Positions 11,797-22,918 of a stretch of 64,000 bases of DNA are shown here, piece by piece. Position 1 is the first letter of the stretch. Each line of letters opens with the position of its first letter. The position numbers were made by a program, and so were the translations under genes. The notes beneath the pieces are model-generated. The model was not told the origin of the DNA. It saw only the letters and a list, made by a program, of their open reading frames with translations, and did no database searches. The stretch covers positions 92,537,059 through 92,601,058 of the forward strand of contig NC_081841.1 of the NCBI RefSeq assembly GCF_963259705.1, written 5' to 3'. The DNA comes from Myotis daubentonii. Taxonomy: Eukaryota; Chordata; Mammalia; Chiroptera; Vespertilionidae.

Positions 11797-11932
11797 TATG
11801 CATAGCCCATGAACACAGACAATAGTGCGCTGAAAGCCTGGAAGGGGGCAAGTGCTGGGTGAAGGGTGGCAATGGGGGAGAAATAGGGGATATCTGTAAT
11901 ATTGTCAACAAAAAGATAAATTTAAAAAATCG

Positions 11933-13029
11933 TTCAGGCCATGCTGAGCAAAGGCAATAATAACACATGTAACGGAGGGGCTTATGCAGGAGGTGGAGTC
12001 GGGTCCAGGTTGAGAAACTCAGTGTAACAAGAACCCACACTGACATCGCTGGCTTAAATGTAGCAAGAGAGAGGAGAGAGAGTTGCTAAGGACCACATTA
12101 AAGTTTTAGTTTAGGAGTTTGGTGAACTGCATTTAGAAATGAAAGAAGAACAGTTCTTAAGGGTTTTAAATGAGTTACACTCTGAATTCCTCAGTTTTGA
12201 AATAAAGGCTTGAGAAAGGGGATGGATTAAAAATAGCCCCTTCCTGACTCAGTGTCTAGTTCTGGGAAACTGGAGCTTGACTGAGTAGTCCAGAGCAAAT
12301 AAGAAGAAATAAATGCTTCCACTCTCCACATAGCTTTTCTCTTCAAAGTAGAGATTCATTTGAGTCAACAAATGTCTTTTACTTTGAAAGTACCCTCTAG
12401 GAACTTTAAGTCTAAAAGTCATTGTCACCTAACTGTGACTTAATCATTTCACAGAGATTTGGTGTGGACTATAAACTAGACCTTGGGGATATACTGATGA
12501 ATAGGACATGGACCTTATCCTCAGAGAACCAAGAATGAATAAAATTTGAATTGAGCAAATCGGCATTTTGTCAAAGGAGGCCAGAGGAAGGAGAGGACAT
12601 CCCAGAATCCAGGTCTGGCTGGTTGGGGGAATGCTATGGCTGTCTGCTGCAAGTAATGGACAGGTGTCAGCCTGGGATCTGAGCACTGAGGACATGAGGA
12701 ACATCCTCAGCAACAAGTAAAGAACAAAGACACTCCCAGGTGGGTGGTGAGGGCAAAGGCCTTTCTCCAACCTCATGTGACCTTCCCCTTTCTCTATCCA
12801 CTTCTCCCACCAAGATGCTTTCAAACATGATCAACACTTGATCAGCTCCTATTCAATCTGCAGCCCATTCTAGCTGGCCTCCCAACCACTCTACTGGCAC
12901 TGCTCTCAACAGTGCCACTACCAGTCTTCCAGGTTGACAAAGTCCCTGGGAGAAATTGAATCTTTATCTTACAAACTGCAATCTTGCCCAGATTTCCATG
13001 TTCCAGAGCCCTAAATTGTTTCTCTAGAG
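11933..13029. other. unassigned sequence with old repeat debris
   Basis: 12480-12560 resembles an old repeat (CTTGGGGATATACTGATGAATAGGAC). The 126-codon minus-strand frame at 12444-12824 has no recognisable features. No gene called. Confidence 0.35.
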
Positions 13030-13241
13030 CAGTGGTTCTCAACCTTCTGGTCCTTTAAATACAGTTCCTCATGTTGTGACCCAACCATAAAATTAGTTTT
13101 GTTGCTACTTTATAATTGTAATGTTGCTACTATTATGAATTGTAATGTAAATATCTGATATGCAGGGTGGTGTTAGGCGACCCCTATGAAAGGGTCGTTC
13201 GACTGCCAAAAGGGTCATGACCCACAGATTGAGAACCACTG
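13030..13241. mobile_element. SPIN-like non-autonomous hAT transposon
   Basis: 212-bp element with ends CAGTGGTTCTCAACCTT / ...GATTGAGAACCACTG. The interior has AATACAGTTCCTCATGTTG, ATCTGATATGCAGG and GGGTCGTTCGAC, which match the SPACE INVADERS (SPIN) family as I remember it. Flanked by a perfect 8-bp target duplication CTCTAGAG, with the TCTAGA core typical of these elements. No coding capacity. Confidence 0.85.
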
Positions 13242-13249
13242 CTCTAGAG

Positions 13250-13745
13250 GCAGTCTCCAATCTGTTTTCAAATAGCAATCAGATGAATTATAAAATCCAA
13301 AGCTGACTCTATCATGTCTCTTTTTAAAATCTTATTTCCCCATTGCCTTTGGGATCAAATGCAATATCTGAGGTTGGCTGGCAAAGCTTGCCACTATGCT
13401 GCCATGGCCTGCCTTCTGCCCCGCTTTGCTGGTCTCTGCACTCCATCCACACTGATCTTCCTATAGTCCCTGAACTCCTCACCACTCCTTCTCTCTGCTG
13501 GACCTCAGCACATGTGTTCTCATTTCTTGCAGTGCCCTTCCTTGTTCTTTGCCAGTTTAGAAGACACTTCTTCCAGGAAGACTTCCTGGATCTTGAATCT
13601 AGGTGCCTCCACTATGTATTGCTAGAGGAGCTTGTATTTGCTCCCCTAATGACTTGTTTGTGTCTTCTTCCAGGTGATAATCTCTTTAGGAGCAAAAAGC
13701 TCCAAGCTCAGGGTCTGGAAGAGAAGAGACTTCAGTGTTTTAAAA
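13250..13745 (+). repeat. L2 LINE 3' region
   Basis: AAGCTGACTCTATCATGTC, CCATTGCCTTTGGGATCAAATG, GCAGTGCCCTTCC, CAGGAAGACTTCCTGGATC and GGTGATAATCTCTTTAGGAG follow the L2 order. The SPIN-like copy sits at its left edge. The 136-codon frame here is an L2 by-product. Confidence 0.75.
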
Positions 13746-13887
13746 TAAATTAGCTAATTATTTTGGTGCTTCCATTAGTCAATTACCATAGTCTACTATT
13801 GCCTGATATCTTACTTATACATGAAGCAGGTGTTCCATGAGTAGAAATGTTACTCTCGTCATATAAAGAGACAATATGCCAAAGTAT

Positions 13888-13989
13888 CAGAGGAGAAGAT
13901 CTAGGCCAGTGTTCCTGGCTAACTATGTAACCTTGAGCCAGTTACTTCAATTACCTTTGCCTCAGTTTCTTCTTAAAAAATAAAGAAAA
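13888..13989 (+). repeat. MIR SINE
   Basis: TGGCTAACTATGTAACCTTGAGCCAGTTACTTCAATTACC and CTCAGTTTCTTC follow the MIR consensus. Interrupted on the right by the L1 tail. Confidence 0.75.
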
Positions 13990-13999
13990 TAGTGTCATG

Positions 14000-14372
14000 C
14001 TGGAGATTATTATGAAGAGTGAAATGAGCCAGTCAGACAAAGACAAATACCATATGATCTCACTTATATGTGGAATCTAATGAACAAAATAAACTGATGA
14101 ACAAAATAGGAACAGAGGCATGGATACATGAAACATACCCATAGCTACTGGAGGAGAAGAGGGAGTGGGGACTGGATGAAGGAAGGTGAAGGGATTAGCC
14201 AAACAACATACATGCATAATCCATAGACACAGACAACAATGTGGTGATGACCAGAGAGAAGGGGGACTGGTGGAGGTGAGCAAAAGCAGGAGGACAGGGA
14301 CATCTGTAATAGTGTCAACAATAAAAATAAAGTTAAAAAAATAAAGCCAACTGATTTAAAAAAAAAAAAGAT
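14000..14372 (+). mobile_element. 5'-truncated L1 3' end with target duplication
   Basis: GAAATGAGCCAGTCAGACAA ... AAACTGATGAACAAAATAGG ... poly(A) is the L1 ORF2 end and 3' UTR. AATAGTGTCATG (13988-13999) and AATAGTGTGATG (14373-14384) form a target duplication with one change. Confidence 0.85.
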
Positions 14373-14384
14373 AATAGTGTGATG

Positions 14385-15519
14385 GCTAGGGGTGGGCACA
14401 GTAATGTTAGTAAATGCTTAAAAAGTTGTTCTTCAATAAATAAAAAAGGTCTAGTGGCAATAGCCAATTTCCATAGTGTAAATACTCCCACTATGGCCAA
14501 TTTCAAGCTATTCACTTGACATCACAGATTATGAGTTTTTTCATCATATGGATGTGACTGATATAAATAATTTTAGGAGCAAGATAATAATAAAATGTAA
14601 TAAGTAATTGGGAAGTGACAATTGTGAGTTGTGAATATTGCCTTTGTTCTTAATATAATTCCATTAATTTCAAGTTTATAGAATTTAATTCCTTTTTTGG
14701 TCTTTTTTGGAATTTAATTATTTATAATGTCTTTATAATTCTTTAAAATGCAACAGGTTTACATAATCCCTGAAAATTTAACAGTTGCCATTCATAGGCT
14801 TTAGCAAACCACTGGGTGGGGTGTGTGTGAAGATGAAGGGACAGCTCACACGTACTCTGCTTCTCTTCCTGGGTCAGAGTGGGCAGGTGCAGCTCACTGT
14901 GCTACAGAAGAAGAGGGTGTTCCCTTGGGCTTCAATTCTAAACGCTGTCCTATAATACAGTTTGGCAGGACCTTGAGTAATAAGCTAATGGTGTGATCCC
15001 AATTTGGTTCAGTGCTTTGTGTTCATACCTTATCTCCCCGAAGGCACTTTGTAGAAGCAAAGGGCTTTGGAAATGCAAACCTTCACCCTAACAACTGCAA
15101 ACCAGCATCAAATATACATCAGCTCTTTGAAGACTGCTGGTCTCTATTATGAATCATCTTATATTTTAGCATATCTTTATGTTAGTCAATGTTTAGTGCA
15201 TATTAAACATAAGAATCAAGTTTGATCATTTCTTGCAACAGTTAATTCATCTGTGATATCATATTTTCCAGTACATATTATGTATTATATTTTGCAAGCT
15301 TTTACTGAGGTTCTATCATTATGCTGTAGGTAAAATAGAGTTTCATGGTTTAGTGAGTTGGGAAATACTACATCATAGTTATCTCCATGGACTTCAGAAT
15401 TAGATTTTTCTACTTAAGGCTACAATCCCAAATGGGAAAGCTATGCCATGTAGACAGTTTGTCTACCTTTATTTTTACTTTATTTTTATTTTTGTTTTTA
15501 CAAAGAAGGCAGAGAAAAT
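14385..15519. other. unassigned AT-rich sequence
   Basis: No gene or transposon recognised. Confidence 0.3.
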
Positions 15520-15645
15520 AAGTACTAGATGAGGAGCCAGGAGATCTGGGCTCTAGTCCCAGCTTTGACCAATTCAGTTAATCTCAGAGATCCTCAGCTT
15601 CCTAACCTTAGAACAGGGAAGTTGACTTTATTGATGATTCCCAAA
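15520..15645 (+). repeat. MIR SINE
   Basis: AGGAGCCAGGAGATCTGGGCTCTAGTCCCAGC ... ATCCTCAGCTTCC follows MIR. Confidence 0.7.
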
Positions 15646-16146
15646 ACAGTGCTAGTCTCTGATGATATTTTCTTTTTTTTTTAATTAAATCTTTATTGCC
15701 ATCTTTACTTTAAATGTCAAAATCTATCCCTGTCTGAAATAATCATCAGCCCTCTTCCCTCTCACACAGACTGGATTGCCATAGGGTAAGACGGCAAAGG
15801 AAACTGTTTTAATTGCACAGGAAATGACTTTGCCACCAATCTTTCCTATAGTTAAAGGATGGTTATCTCTTCTAGAAAAGCTAGAATTCCTATATGTGTG
15901 ACACTCAGTAGTAAACTCTCCAGATCCTGTCAAAAGCCTGCAGGAGTCCATTCATCTTTGAGATAGATAATATAAAGAGCATGATAACAATTCTGATTCT
16001 CTAAGTTCTATCACTGTATCTCATTGAATTATCAAAAGCACAAAACAAAGATCTAGGTTCTTGGATTTTATTTTATCCCATTAGAAATGCTTTCATTGTT
16101 ACAATTTAACATGCCTTCAGATTTATTTGAAGGTCAATATAAAATA
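15646..16146. other. unassigned sequence
   Basis: A T-rich stretch at 15668-15710 may be a worn retroelement tail. Otherwise nothing recognised. Confidence 0.3.
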
Positions 16147-16746
16147 CTAGAGGCCCAGCCTGCACCACCTCCAATCTGGGACCCCTCAGGGGATGTCCGA
16201 CTGCCAGTTTAGGCCTGATCCCTGTGGGCCTAAACCATTCCCCTGCCAGTCTGATCGACATTTAACTGCTCCTTTGCCAGCCCGATTGCCCCTAACTGCC
16301 CTCCCCTGCCGGCTTGGATGCCCCCAACTGCCCTCCCCTGCTGGCCATCTTGTGGCTGTGGGCACCTGAGGGTGTGTCAGTCAATTAGCATATTCCCTCC
16401 TTATTGGCTGTGGACGCTGCCATCTTTGCAGCCTGCTGCTCAGTCATTTGGTTGTCCCTCACTAACCCCTCTCCTGGCCTCGTCGCCCCATGCAGCCTGC
16501 TGCTCAGTCATTTGGTCATTCCTCACTACCCCCCCCCCCCCGCCATCCTGGTTGCCCCAAACAGCCTGCTGTTCAGTTGTTTGATCATCCCTCACTAACC
16601 CCCCTGCTGTCCTGGTCGCCCCACACAGCCTGATGTTCAGTCGTTTGGTCATCCCTCACTAACGCTCTGCCAGCCTGGTTGCCCCACATAGTCTGTTCTG
16701 TCGTCCGTTTGGTTGTGATGGTCACTTAGGCTTCTATATATATAGA
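16147..16746 (-). mobile_element. HeliBat-type Helitron, reverse, 3' hairpin lost
   Basis: CTAGAGGCCCAGCCTGC shows the CTAG end, but the terminal GTGCAC hairpin is absent. Ends ...TATATATAGA (complement of TC). 16430-16690 holds four to five copies of a unit of about 64 bp (CAGCCTGCTGCTCAGTCATTT...CGCCCCA). A C14 run lies near 16530. Confidence 0.88.
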
Positions 16747-18335
16747 TAGTTTTATAAAATAAGAATTCCACAGCTCCTGTAAAATAATTAATAAAGGCTT
16801 TTAAAATGCTTATTGTCATAAAAATTAGGTATTAAATTGCTCTTAGAGTTTAGTGTAGGAGAACTTGAGGGGTTCTATTTTACTTGATGCCTATTTTACT
16901 TGATGATGAGATCGATGTAACTTATTATGTTTCTTTGCTCTCCTTGGCTGTCAGGAATCTTAAAGGTAAAGTATGTGCTCAACTGAAATAAAGACCTTTC
17001 ACTGGCTTTCTTGTACAATTATCTCTCCTCCTTCTATTACATGGCTCTTTTACCTTTGGTTTTACAGCCCTACTGCAAATGTAATTTTTATTGTATACCC
17101 CCTCCATATTATTTCTGGAAGAAGTCCAAGTATGAATAATTAATAAATGAATAAATGTGGCTTACTGGGTTCAGCCTCGTCAGCTCACTACGGCATCATC
17201 ACTATGTCTGTGTAAGTACCAGAAGCATCATTCCATTAGGCACCAAGTGTCCATATTATCATTGTGAAAAGAAGCTGTCAATTTCCACTTCTCAGACTAA
17301 AAGAAAAATGAGTATAAGACCTTAAAATCAAATGCACAAAGAATGCAATAGGTCTAGTTAAAAGGCAATTTCAATATTCCTCCCCCAATCATTACAAGAA
17401 GTGCCTGGCAGTAACACGATTCAATTGCCCACTCTTCTCCCTCCCGCCCAGTCATAAAGGAGAAGCAGGGGAGGATAAGAGAAGCAAGAGGTCTGAATAA
17501 TCACAAAGCGAGGAACTGGCCCTTGATAGTACAAAGCCAATTCTGCCTTGAGATCGTATGACTGTACCAAGACTCTTCACAAGAGTGATACTGCTCAGCT
17601 TTATTTTACTCTGCATGGCATCAACAGAGCAAGAAAGACAGCTAGAGATGAGGACTGGGAAGGAAAGGGAACCTGAGGCCCAGCACTAGAACCCAGGCAT
17701 ACAGAGTCCTGCCGGTTTTGTCCCCCTGAACCTGCTCACTCCACACGCATGGAATTGTCGACATTTTCCCTGGTATTTTCATTCCCACGCAAAAAGAAGG
17801 GGTGGTTTAATGTTCACATTTACACCCTTGTCAAACATTATCCTCAGTTTAAAACACCAAAATGGGATGTAAATAACTATTGTAGGATGCAAGTTATGTT
17901 AATATAAGATGCAAGAAAGATTGAGGAAAGAACAGAGAGAGTATAGAGTGATTTGTAGAAAAATTAAAAATTTGCCTGCATATTTAAATGTCCTTTCCTT
18001 TCAAGTCTTAAATGGGCGCTCTAAGCACTGCATAAGTCTAGGGGCAAAAGTCTGCCAAAATCCCTTCTTCCACAACCCCACTGGCCCCTCCCATCGGAGG
18101 TGCTGGGGCTGAGGAAAGGGAGGTATGGAGAGTAAGAAACAGAGTCAATGCAAAGTGGGAAGAATGAAACATACTCTACTTTTCAAAGTGAAACTGATTG
18201 ATACTCTTTAAGTCCATATTACCTTTTGATTGAATTTCTCTGCTATAATTTTAAAATAGAAAAGGGAAAGGGAAAGGTTTCAAGAGGGAAAACAGTTTCC
18301 TTGCTTTTTAGTTGGAAGGACATGAGGACCTCAAG
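16747..18335. other. unassigned, mostly repeat-free sequence
   Basis: No transposon recognised. Short frames such as 17909-18112 are not supported. May hold non-coding regulatory DNA. Confidence 0.3.
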
Positions 18336-18337
18336 TC

Positions 18338-18640
18338 TTTCCTTCATTCATTTGTTCATTCGCCCGTGCATCCATTCATTTAGGCAGTACTAAGTAATTA
18401 GTTCCAGGTAAAGCATGCTCTCAGTTCTGTCAGGGCCACACATATACACACAATGTGATTCTTCCCAATAAGGACCTTGCAGCGTTGTGGGGAGAAAAAT
18501 ACAAACAAATCACGATTAAGTGGGCAGTGGCATAAGGAGGTAAATGCAGTGCTGTGGCAGTTCAGAGAATAGAGAAAGGATACTTGGTTGAAAATTAACC
18601 TGAAGATTTGCTTCAACAAAACAGGCATTATAAGGAAGAA
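18338..18640 (+). repeat. ancient repeat, family not assigned
   Basis: CTTCATTCATTTGTTCATTC..., TTCTTCCCAATAAGGACCTTGC and AAGTGGGCAGTGGCATAAGG follow the same worn pattern as 12480, 21060 and 43795. Confidence 0.45.
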
Positions 18641-18839
18641 GCAAAGAAAATGTTTCTCCACTTTTTATGTCATTTACATGCCGGAATACAGTGTGCAGTC
18701 TGGGTAACTAACCCACGAGAGGCAGAATAGGAACAGACACACTAGAATTAGATCAATGACCACAGGTAGGAAAAAGAGCGATCTGCAATGATAAAATGTA
18801 ATGTTTCCTGGATTAGACATTGGCCCTAAAACAATGATT

Positions 18840-19110
18840 GGTATCCTGACAAGATAAAGGAAATTTAGACACAGACACACAGAGGAAAGACAGCACGTGA
18901 AGATAGAGGCAGAGATTGGAGTGATACTGCTACAACCTAGGGACCAAGGATTGCCAGCAACCACCAGGAGCTGGAAGAGACAAGGAAGAATGCTCTCTGA
19001 GAGCCTTCAGAGACAGCACGGCCTTGGTGACTCCTTCATTTCAGATTTTAAGTCCCCAGACTGTGAGAATATGAATTTTTGCTGCCTTAAGCTCCCTCCC
19101 AAAAGGAAAA
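18840..19110 (+). repeat. ancient repeat, LTR-like or DNA element
   Basis: GACACAGACACACAGAGG, GTGAAGATAGAGGCAGAGATTGG, CACCAGGAGCTGGAAGAGACAAGG and CCAGACTGTGAGAATATGAATTTTTG form a pattern I recognise from old mammalian repeats but cannot name. Confidence 0.4.
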
Positions 19111-19386
19111 GTAAGAATGCCCTAAGGCCCAGTCTAAGTGTCCCCCACAGCCTCCAGCAGCTCTCCAGGTCCCCCTGTTAGAACTAATGGCTTCCTTTTG
19201 ACCTACTATGCCCATAGTGGGTATACCCCATCATTTTGTCAGTGGACATATGTCATTACATGGAGATTGTGCACCCAGAACATGTTTTCCTTGTTTTTCA
19301 ATTCTAAGAGTCTAGATTATCAAAGTCAAATACAAGCCAGTCCTGAGGAAGGACCAAGAGAACTGGCTGACCGTGAGCCTATTTTT

Positions 19387-19615
19387 TTTTAACTTTATAT
19401 ATATATAGTATTGCTTTTTTTACAGAGAGGAAAGGAGAGAGAAAGAGAGTCAGAAACATCGATGAGAGAGAAACATCGATCAGCTGCCTCCTGCACATCT
19501 CCTACTGGGGATGTGCCCACAACCTAGGTACATGCCCTTGACTGGAATTGAACCCAGGACCTTTCAGTCCGCAGGCCGATGCTCTATTCACTGAACCAAA
19601 CCGGTTTCGGCAACT
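19387..19615 (-). mobile_element. VES SINE with 14-bp target duplication
   Basis: Reversed VES: T-rich tail at left, GAGAGAGAAACATCGATCAGC in the body, and the tRNA-like head CAGTCCGCAGGCCGATGCTCTATTC at right. GTGAGCCTATTTTT occurs at 19373-19386 and 19616-19629. Confidence 0.92.
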
Positions 19616-19629
19616 GTGAGCCTATTTTT

Positions 19630-21050
19630 AAGCCACGAGAAAAGGAGAGAGTGAGTGTGTGTGCTTCTGTATGTGTCTCCGTGCATTCTGGCTCTACAGA
19701 AGCTGCTGGCATCTCTTTGGCAGCTTAACTGGCTACACTTGCTATTTTCTTGGCATCTGGCTTCTATGTCAACTCTCTGTGTGCTGTCTGTCTCTTCCCT
19801 GGGAATAATTACTTTAAAAAATCAGACTCAAACTTTTATCCTCTTTCATCAAATCCCCTACTTCTCACCAAATCCCACTCCCACTGAGCAGAGGCTATCC
19901 CGCTGGTCAGAGTACAGCAGAAAAGTGCGAGACTCTGTGGCCCTGGAGAGGAGCTGCAGGTTGGCTGGGATATGAGCTCTGCACATGCACTAGAAACAGG
20001 GGAAAGGGCTGTAAACAAAGGGTTATGATAAATGATTACGTTGCAAGTGGGTGGGAGGTGGTTATCGGATGTTACACGGTTTGGTGAGGGGCCAGTTTCC
20101 CTCAGCATCTCTATTAATGATGAGGTAGGAGGGGAATGCACTGCCAGCCTGTTCATTAAAGGCGGGGGATGCTAAGTTGGGAAGTGATGCAAACACCATA
20201 AAGGTCAAAGAAATAGCACAACACAAGACAGGGATGGTTGAGACCATCTCAGCCAAGGAGAGAAGGACGAGATTCAACTGGGCGACAAAGGGACCCAGCT
20301 CACCCAGGAGAGGCCACCTGGTCCTCAACAGGGAAAGCAGATGGCACTGCTTCCATCTGAGTCGTTTATGTAGATGATTTTTTTGCTGTTGTTGTACAGG
20401 GTGAAGCCTTAGGCTGGTTTAATACTGGAAGCATTAAAGAGTTAATCAGCTTTCATGAGCCTTGGGGGGGAAAAAAACAAAAAGACCTACATGGAAAACC
20501 CCAAACCACCCCTGGACTTGAGAGAGAACAGAAAGACACAAAACAGTTCCCGCTGCACTATGAATAGTAATAGTCTGACTCCTGAGAGAGAGAGAGAGAA
20601 TATTTCAACTGTTGGAGCTTCTGGTTTCTAGGCTCAGGTCTGCCATTAATTTAGTGTCGTTTTTGGAAGGTGCTCTTCCTTTTCTGGGCTTGTTTCACTG
20701 CCTTTTCCAGAAAGGACTCCTGGCCTACTTCCCCATTCCCGGGATGTAGTTCTTGGCCCCATTATGTAATTTTCGTTTAATGGGTCCACACAATGGATTC
20801 ATAAGGAACACCCCCACAGGCCACATGAAGGACAGAAGCCTTTCCTGTCCACAGAAATAACAGATGGAGCACTATTTATCGTATTTTGAAAAGTCAAGTG
20901 GTAAATCTGGAAGGTTAAAATAAGGCTACAGACTTTAGAACATTAAGCTCCTTGAAGAAAGCTGTCGTATAAATAATATATTATAAGCACTTAAAAAATC
21001 TTACCTGCTTGCAAAATTTTCTTGAGTTCCCCCCACAGCATCCAACAGAA
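19630..21050. other. unassigned, largely repeat-free sequence
   Basis: Includes a short (GA)n at about 20585-20600. The frame of 106 codons on each strand near 19655-20156 has no recognisable protein signature. Confidence 0.3.
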
Positions 21051-21059
21051 TGAAATATT

Positions 21060-21305
21060 ATTTCTTTCCTTATTCCTCCAGCACCTACTATGTGCCAAAT
21101 ATAATGCCTATCCCCTGAGGAGCTCAGTGTAACAGGAGTGACAGGTAAACATAAGCATTAGTTTAAACATATTTTTCTAAGTGTTATGGGGACGTTGTGG
21201 TGCTGATGTCTGAGCTGGGTCTTTATGATGGAATAATTGTCCAGTAAAAAACAAGTGGGAGGGCAGGGCAATGTCAAGCGAAGGCTGCTGCATGCAAAGG
21301 TATAA
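21060..21305 (+). repeat. ancient repeat, family not assigned
   Basis: CCAGCACCTACTATGTGCCAAATATAATG then GAGGAGCTCAGTGTAACAGG, a common worn motif of old mammalian repeats. Confidence 0.45.
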
Positions 21306-22699
21306 TGTCTTAAAAAATTAATACATCGTTAATATAATTTCTAGATATGGTGAGGTTGGAATACAGGTGCACAAAGTGAGTGGCATAAGATGATATATGA
21401 AATGAAAATTTCCCAAGTGTGAGCTACTTAGAAAAAAAGGAAGCTTATCCCTTTCATGGGACTGTTGCTGAGTTGAATTTTAAAGCCCTTCTTTACTGTG
21501 CTAAAAAGTCAAAGCTTTATGCTCTATATAGTAGAGAAGAATTAATATTTTAAAAGAAGAAGAATTATGTGGAACAATCTTCTTTTTGCTAAAATTCTTA
21601 TTTAGCCAAAGCCTAATTTTATCTCTTTCTTGCTGAAATGCTTGGGCTGATAAAATAATGTGTGCTATGCCAAAAAAATTAACATTTAACATTACTTTAA
21701 TATACAGCACTGGTGAAATATACAACCATGTACATCTTGTACGAGGAAGACCTCGACAAATTTATAAAAATAGGTGTTTTTATAAGTTACAAGCATCTGT
21801 GTTCATAAAAACAAATACATTTTGGATTTGGCTTAAATGAATGTTCTGAACATCACACTAAACAACCACTGTGTCCTGATAGGCTGAATTAAAATGGGCA
21901 CAAGAATAAAATATATTAATTGCTATTTACACCAGTTTTTAAGCTTGCATCAGGTGAGTTACCTTCATAGGAGTGTAAGACCATGTGAACAAAATCCTAG
22001 TTGGAGATCCAGATTGCTGACTTCTAGCTCTTCTACCTCCCAGCTTCATGCCCTTCAGCAGCTGGACACTTCATTGCTCTGTCCTTCCTCATCAGTAGAA
22101 TCAAGGTTATGATCCATTAATATAATGACAAAGAACTAGATTTGTAAATTGCTAGCTGCCAAGCTCTTCCAGTGCCACAATACAGAAAAGATGGGGGCCT
22201 GGCAAAGAGGCTGTCGTGGTTCAAATACGAAATCAGTGAAAGAAATAGGTGACTTTGAAGGTTCAGGTCAACTCTGAGCCTCTGTGATTCCATGACTTGT
22301 ATACAAGGCATTGTTACTATCAGATCTTGTTGCCATTGGCTTACAGGCAAGATCCAAAGAACAGTCCAGGCTTCTCTTGATATAAAGATCTCTGTGGGGT
22401 AGTAGAATTGAAGATTTGTACCTTAGCACTACACACACACACACACACACAGCCACCTATGAAAGCTATGGGGCACACTAACTAGCAACATAGCAAGTGG
22501 TTTCTGAGTCCAGATTTTGCTTCAGAGTAAAAAAAAAAAGAACCAAAAGAAAACAAAAGCAATCCTTCTGACAGAGCCAGCTCCTCTGTGATGCTAGCTA
22601 TGGGTAAGAATACTCTCCTGGAAACACTGCCTGAGCTGCTACCAAGGAGCATCATTTCATGGTAACTACAAGCACTCCAGGTCTGGACATGGTCTAGAC
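21306..22699. other. unassigned sequence
   Basis: No transposon recognised apart from a (CA)n at 22431-22451. Confidence 0.3.
22431..22451. repeat. (CA)n microsatellite
   Basis: Ten AC units, directly visible. Confidence 0.9.
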
Positions 22700-22910
22700 C
22701 AGTGGTCAGCAAACTGCGGCTCTCGGGCCACATGCGGCTCTTTGGCCCCTTGAGTGTGGCTCTTCCACAAAATACCAACTTCTGCGCATGGGCCACAAAG
22801 TTTTAATCGCACTGTACGTGCGTGCCCGCGCATAGTATTTCGTGGAAGAGCCACACTCAAGGGGCCAAAGAGCCGTATGTGGCTCGCGAGCCGCAGTTTG
22901 CCGACCACTG
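22700..22910. mobile_element. foldback hAT transposon with perfect target duplication
   Basis: 211-bp element whose ends (CAGTGGTCAGCAAACTGCGGC / GCCGCAGTTTGCCGACCACTG) continue as a long inverted repeat of about 75 bp per arm, leaving only a short GC-rich centre. Flanked by GTCTAGAC on both sides (22692-22699, 22911-22918). No coding capacity. Confidence 0.9.
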
Positions 22911-22918
22911 GTCTAGAC

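Larger units (their letters stand above)
5190..11932 (+). mobile_element. L1 LINE, internally deleted, with nested insertions
   Basis: Composite L1. About 5190-6890 looks like the 5' UTR, ending in a long pyrimidine tract (6400-6850). 6900-8130 carries ORF1 remains (coiled-coil and later blocks), interrupted by another L1 tail. 8170-8935 resembles the endonuclease part of ORF2 (YAPN- and GDFNT-like codons). The reverse transcriptase part is missing, and the reading resumes at 9127 with YTNNE...[31 protein letters not shown]. 10380-10940 is the ORF2 end, then a 3' UTR split by two Helitrons and an A-rich tail at 11930. Frames are broken throughout. The 5' limit is uncertain and the 5'-UTR call is an inference from position. 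Confidence 0.75.

Noticed and set aside
11406..12046. Frames of 139 and 181 codons
   Set aside because: They lie across a Helitron with C-rich internal repeats and an L1 tail.
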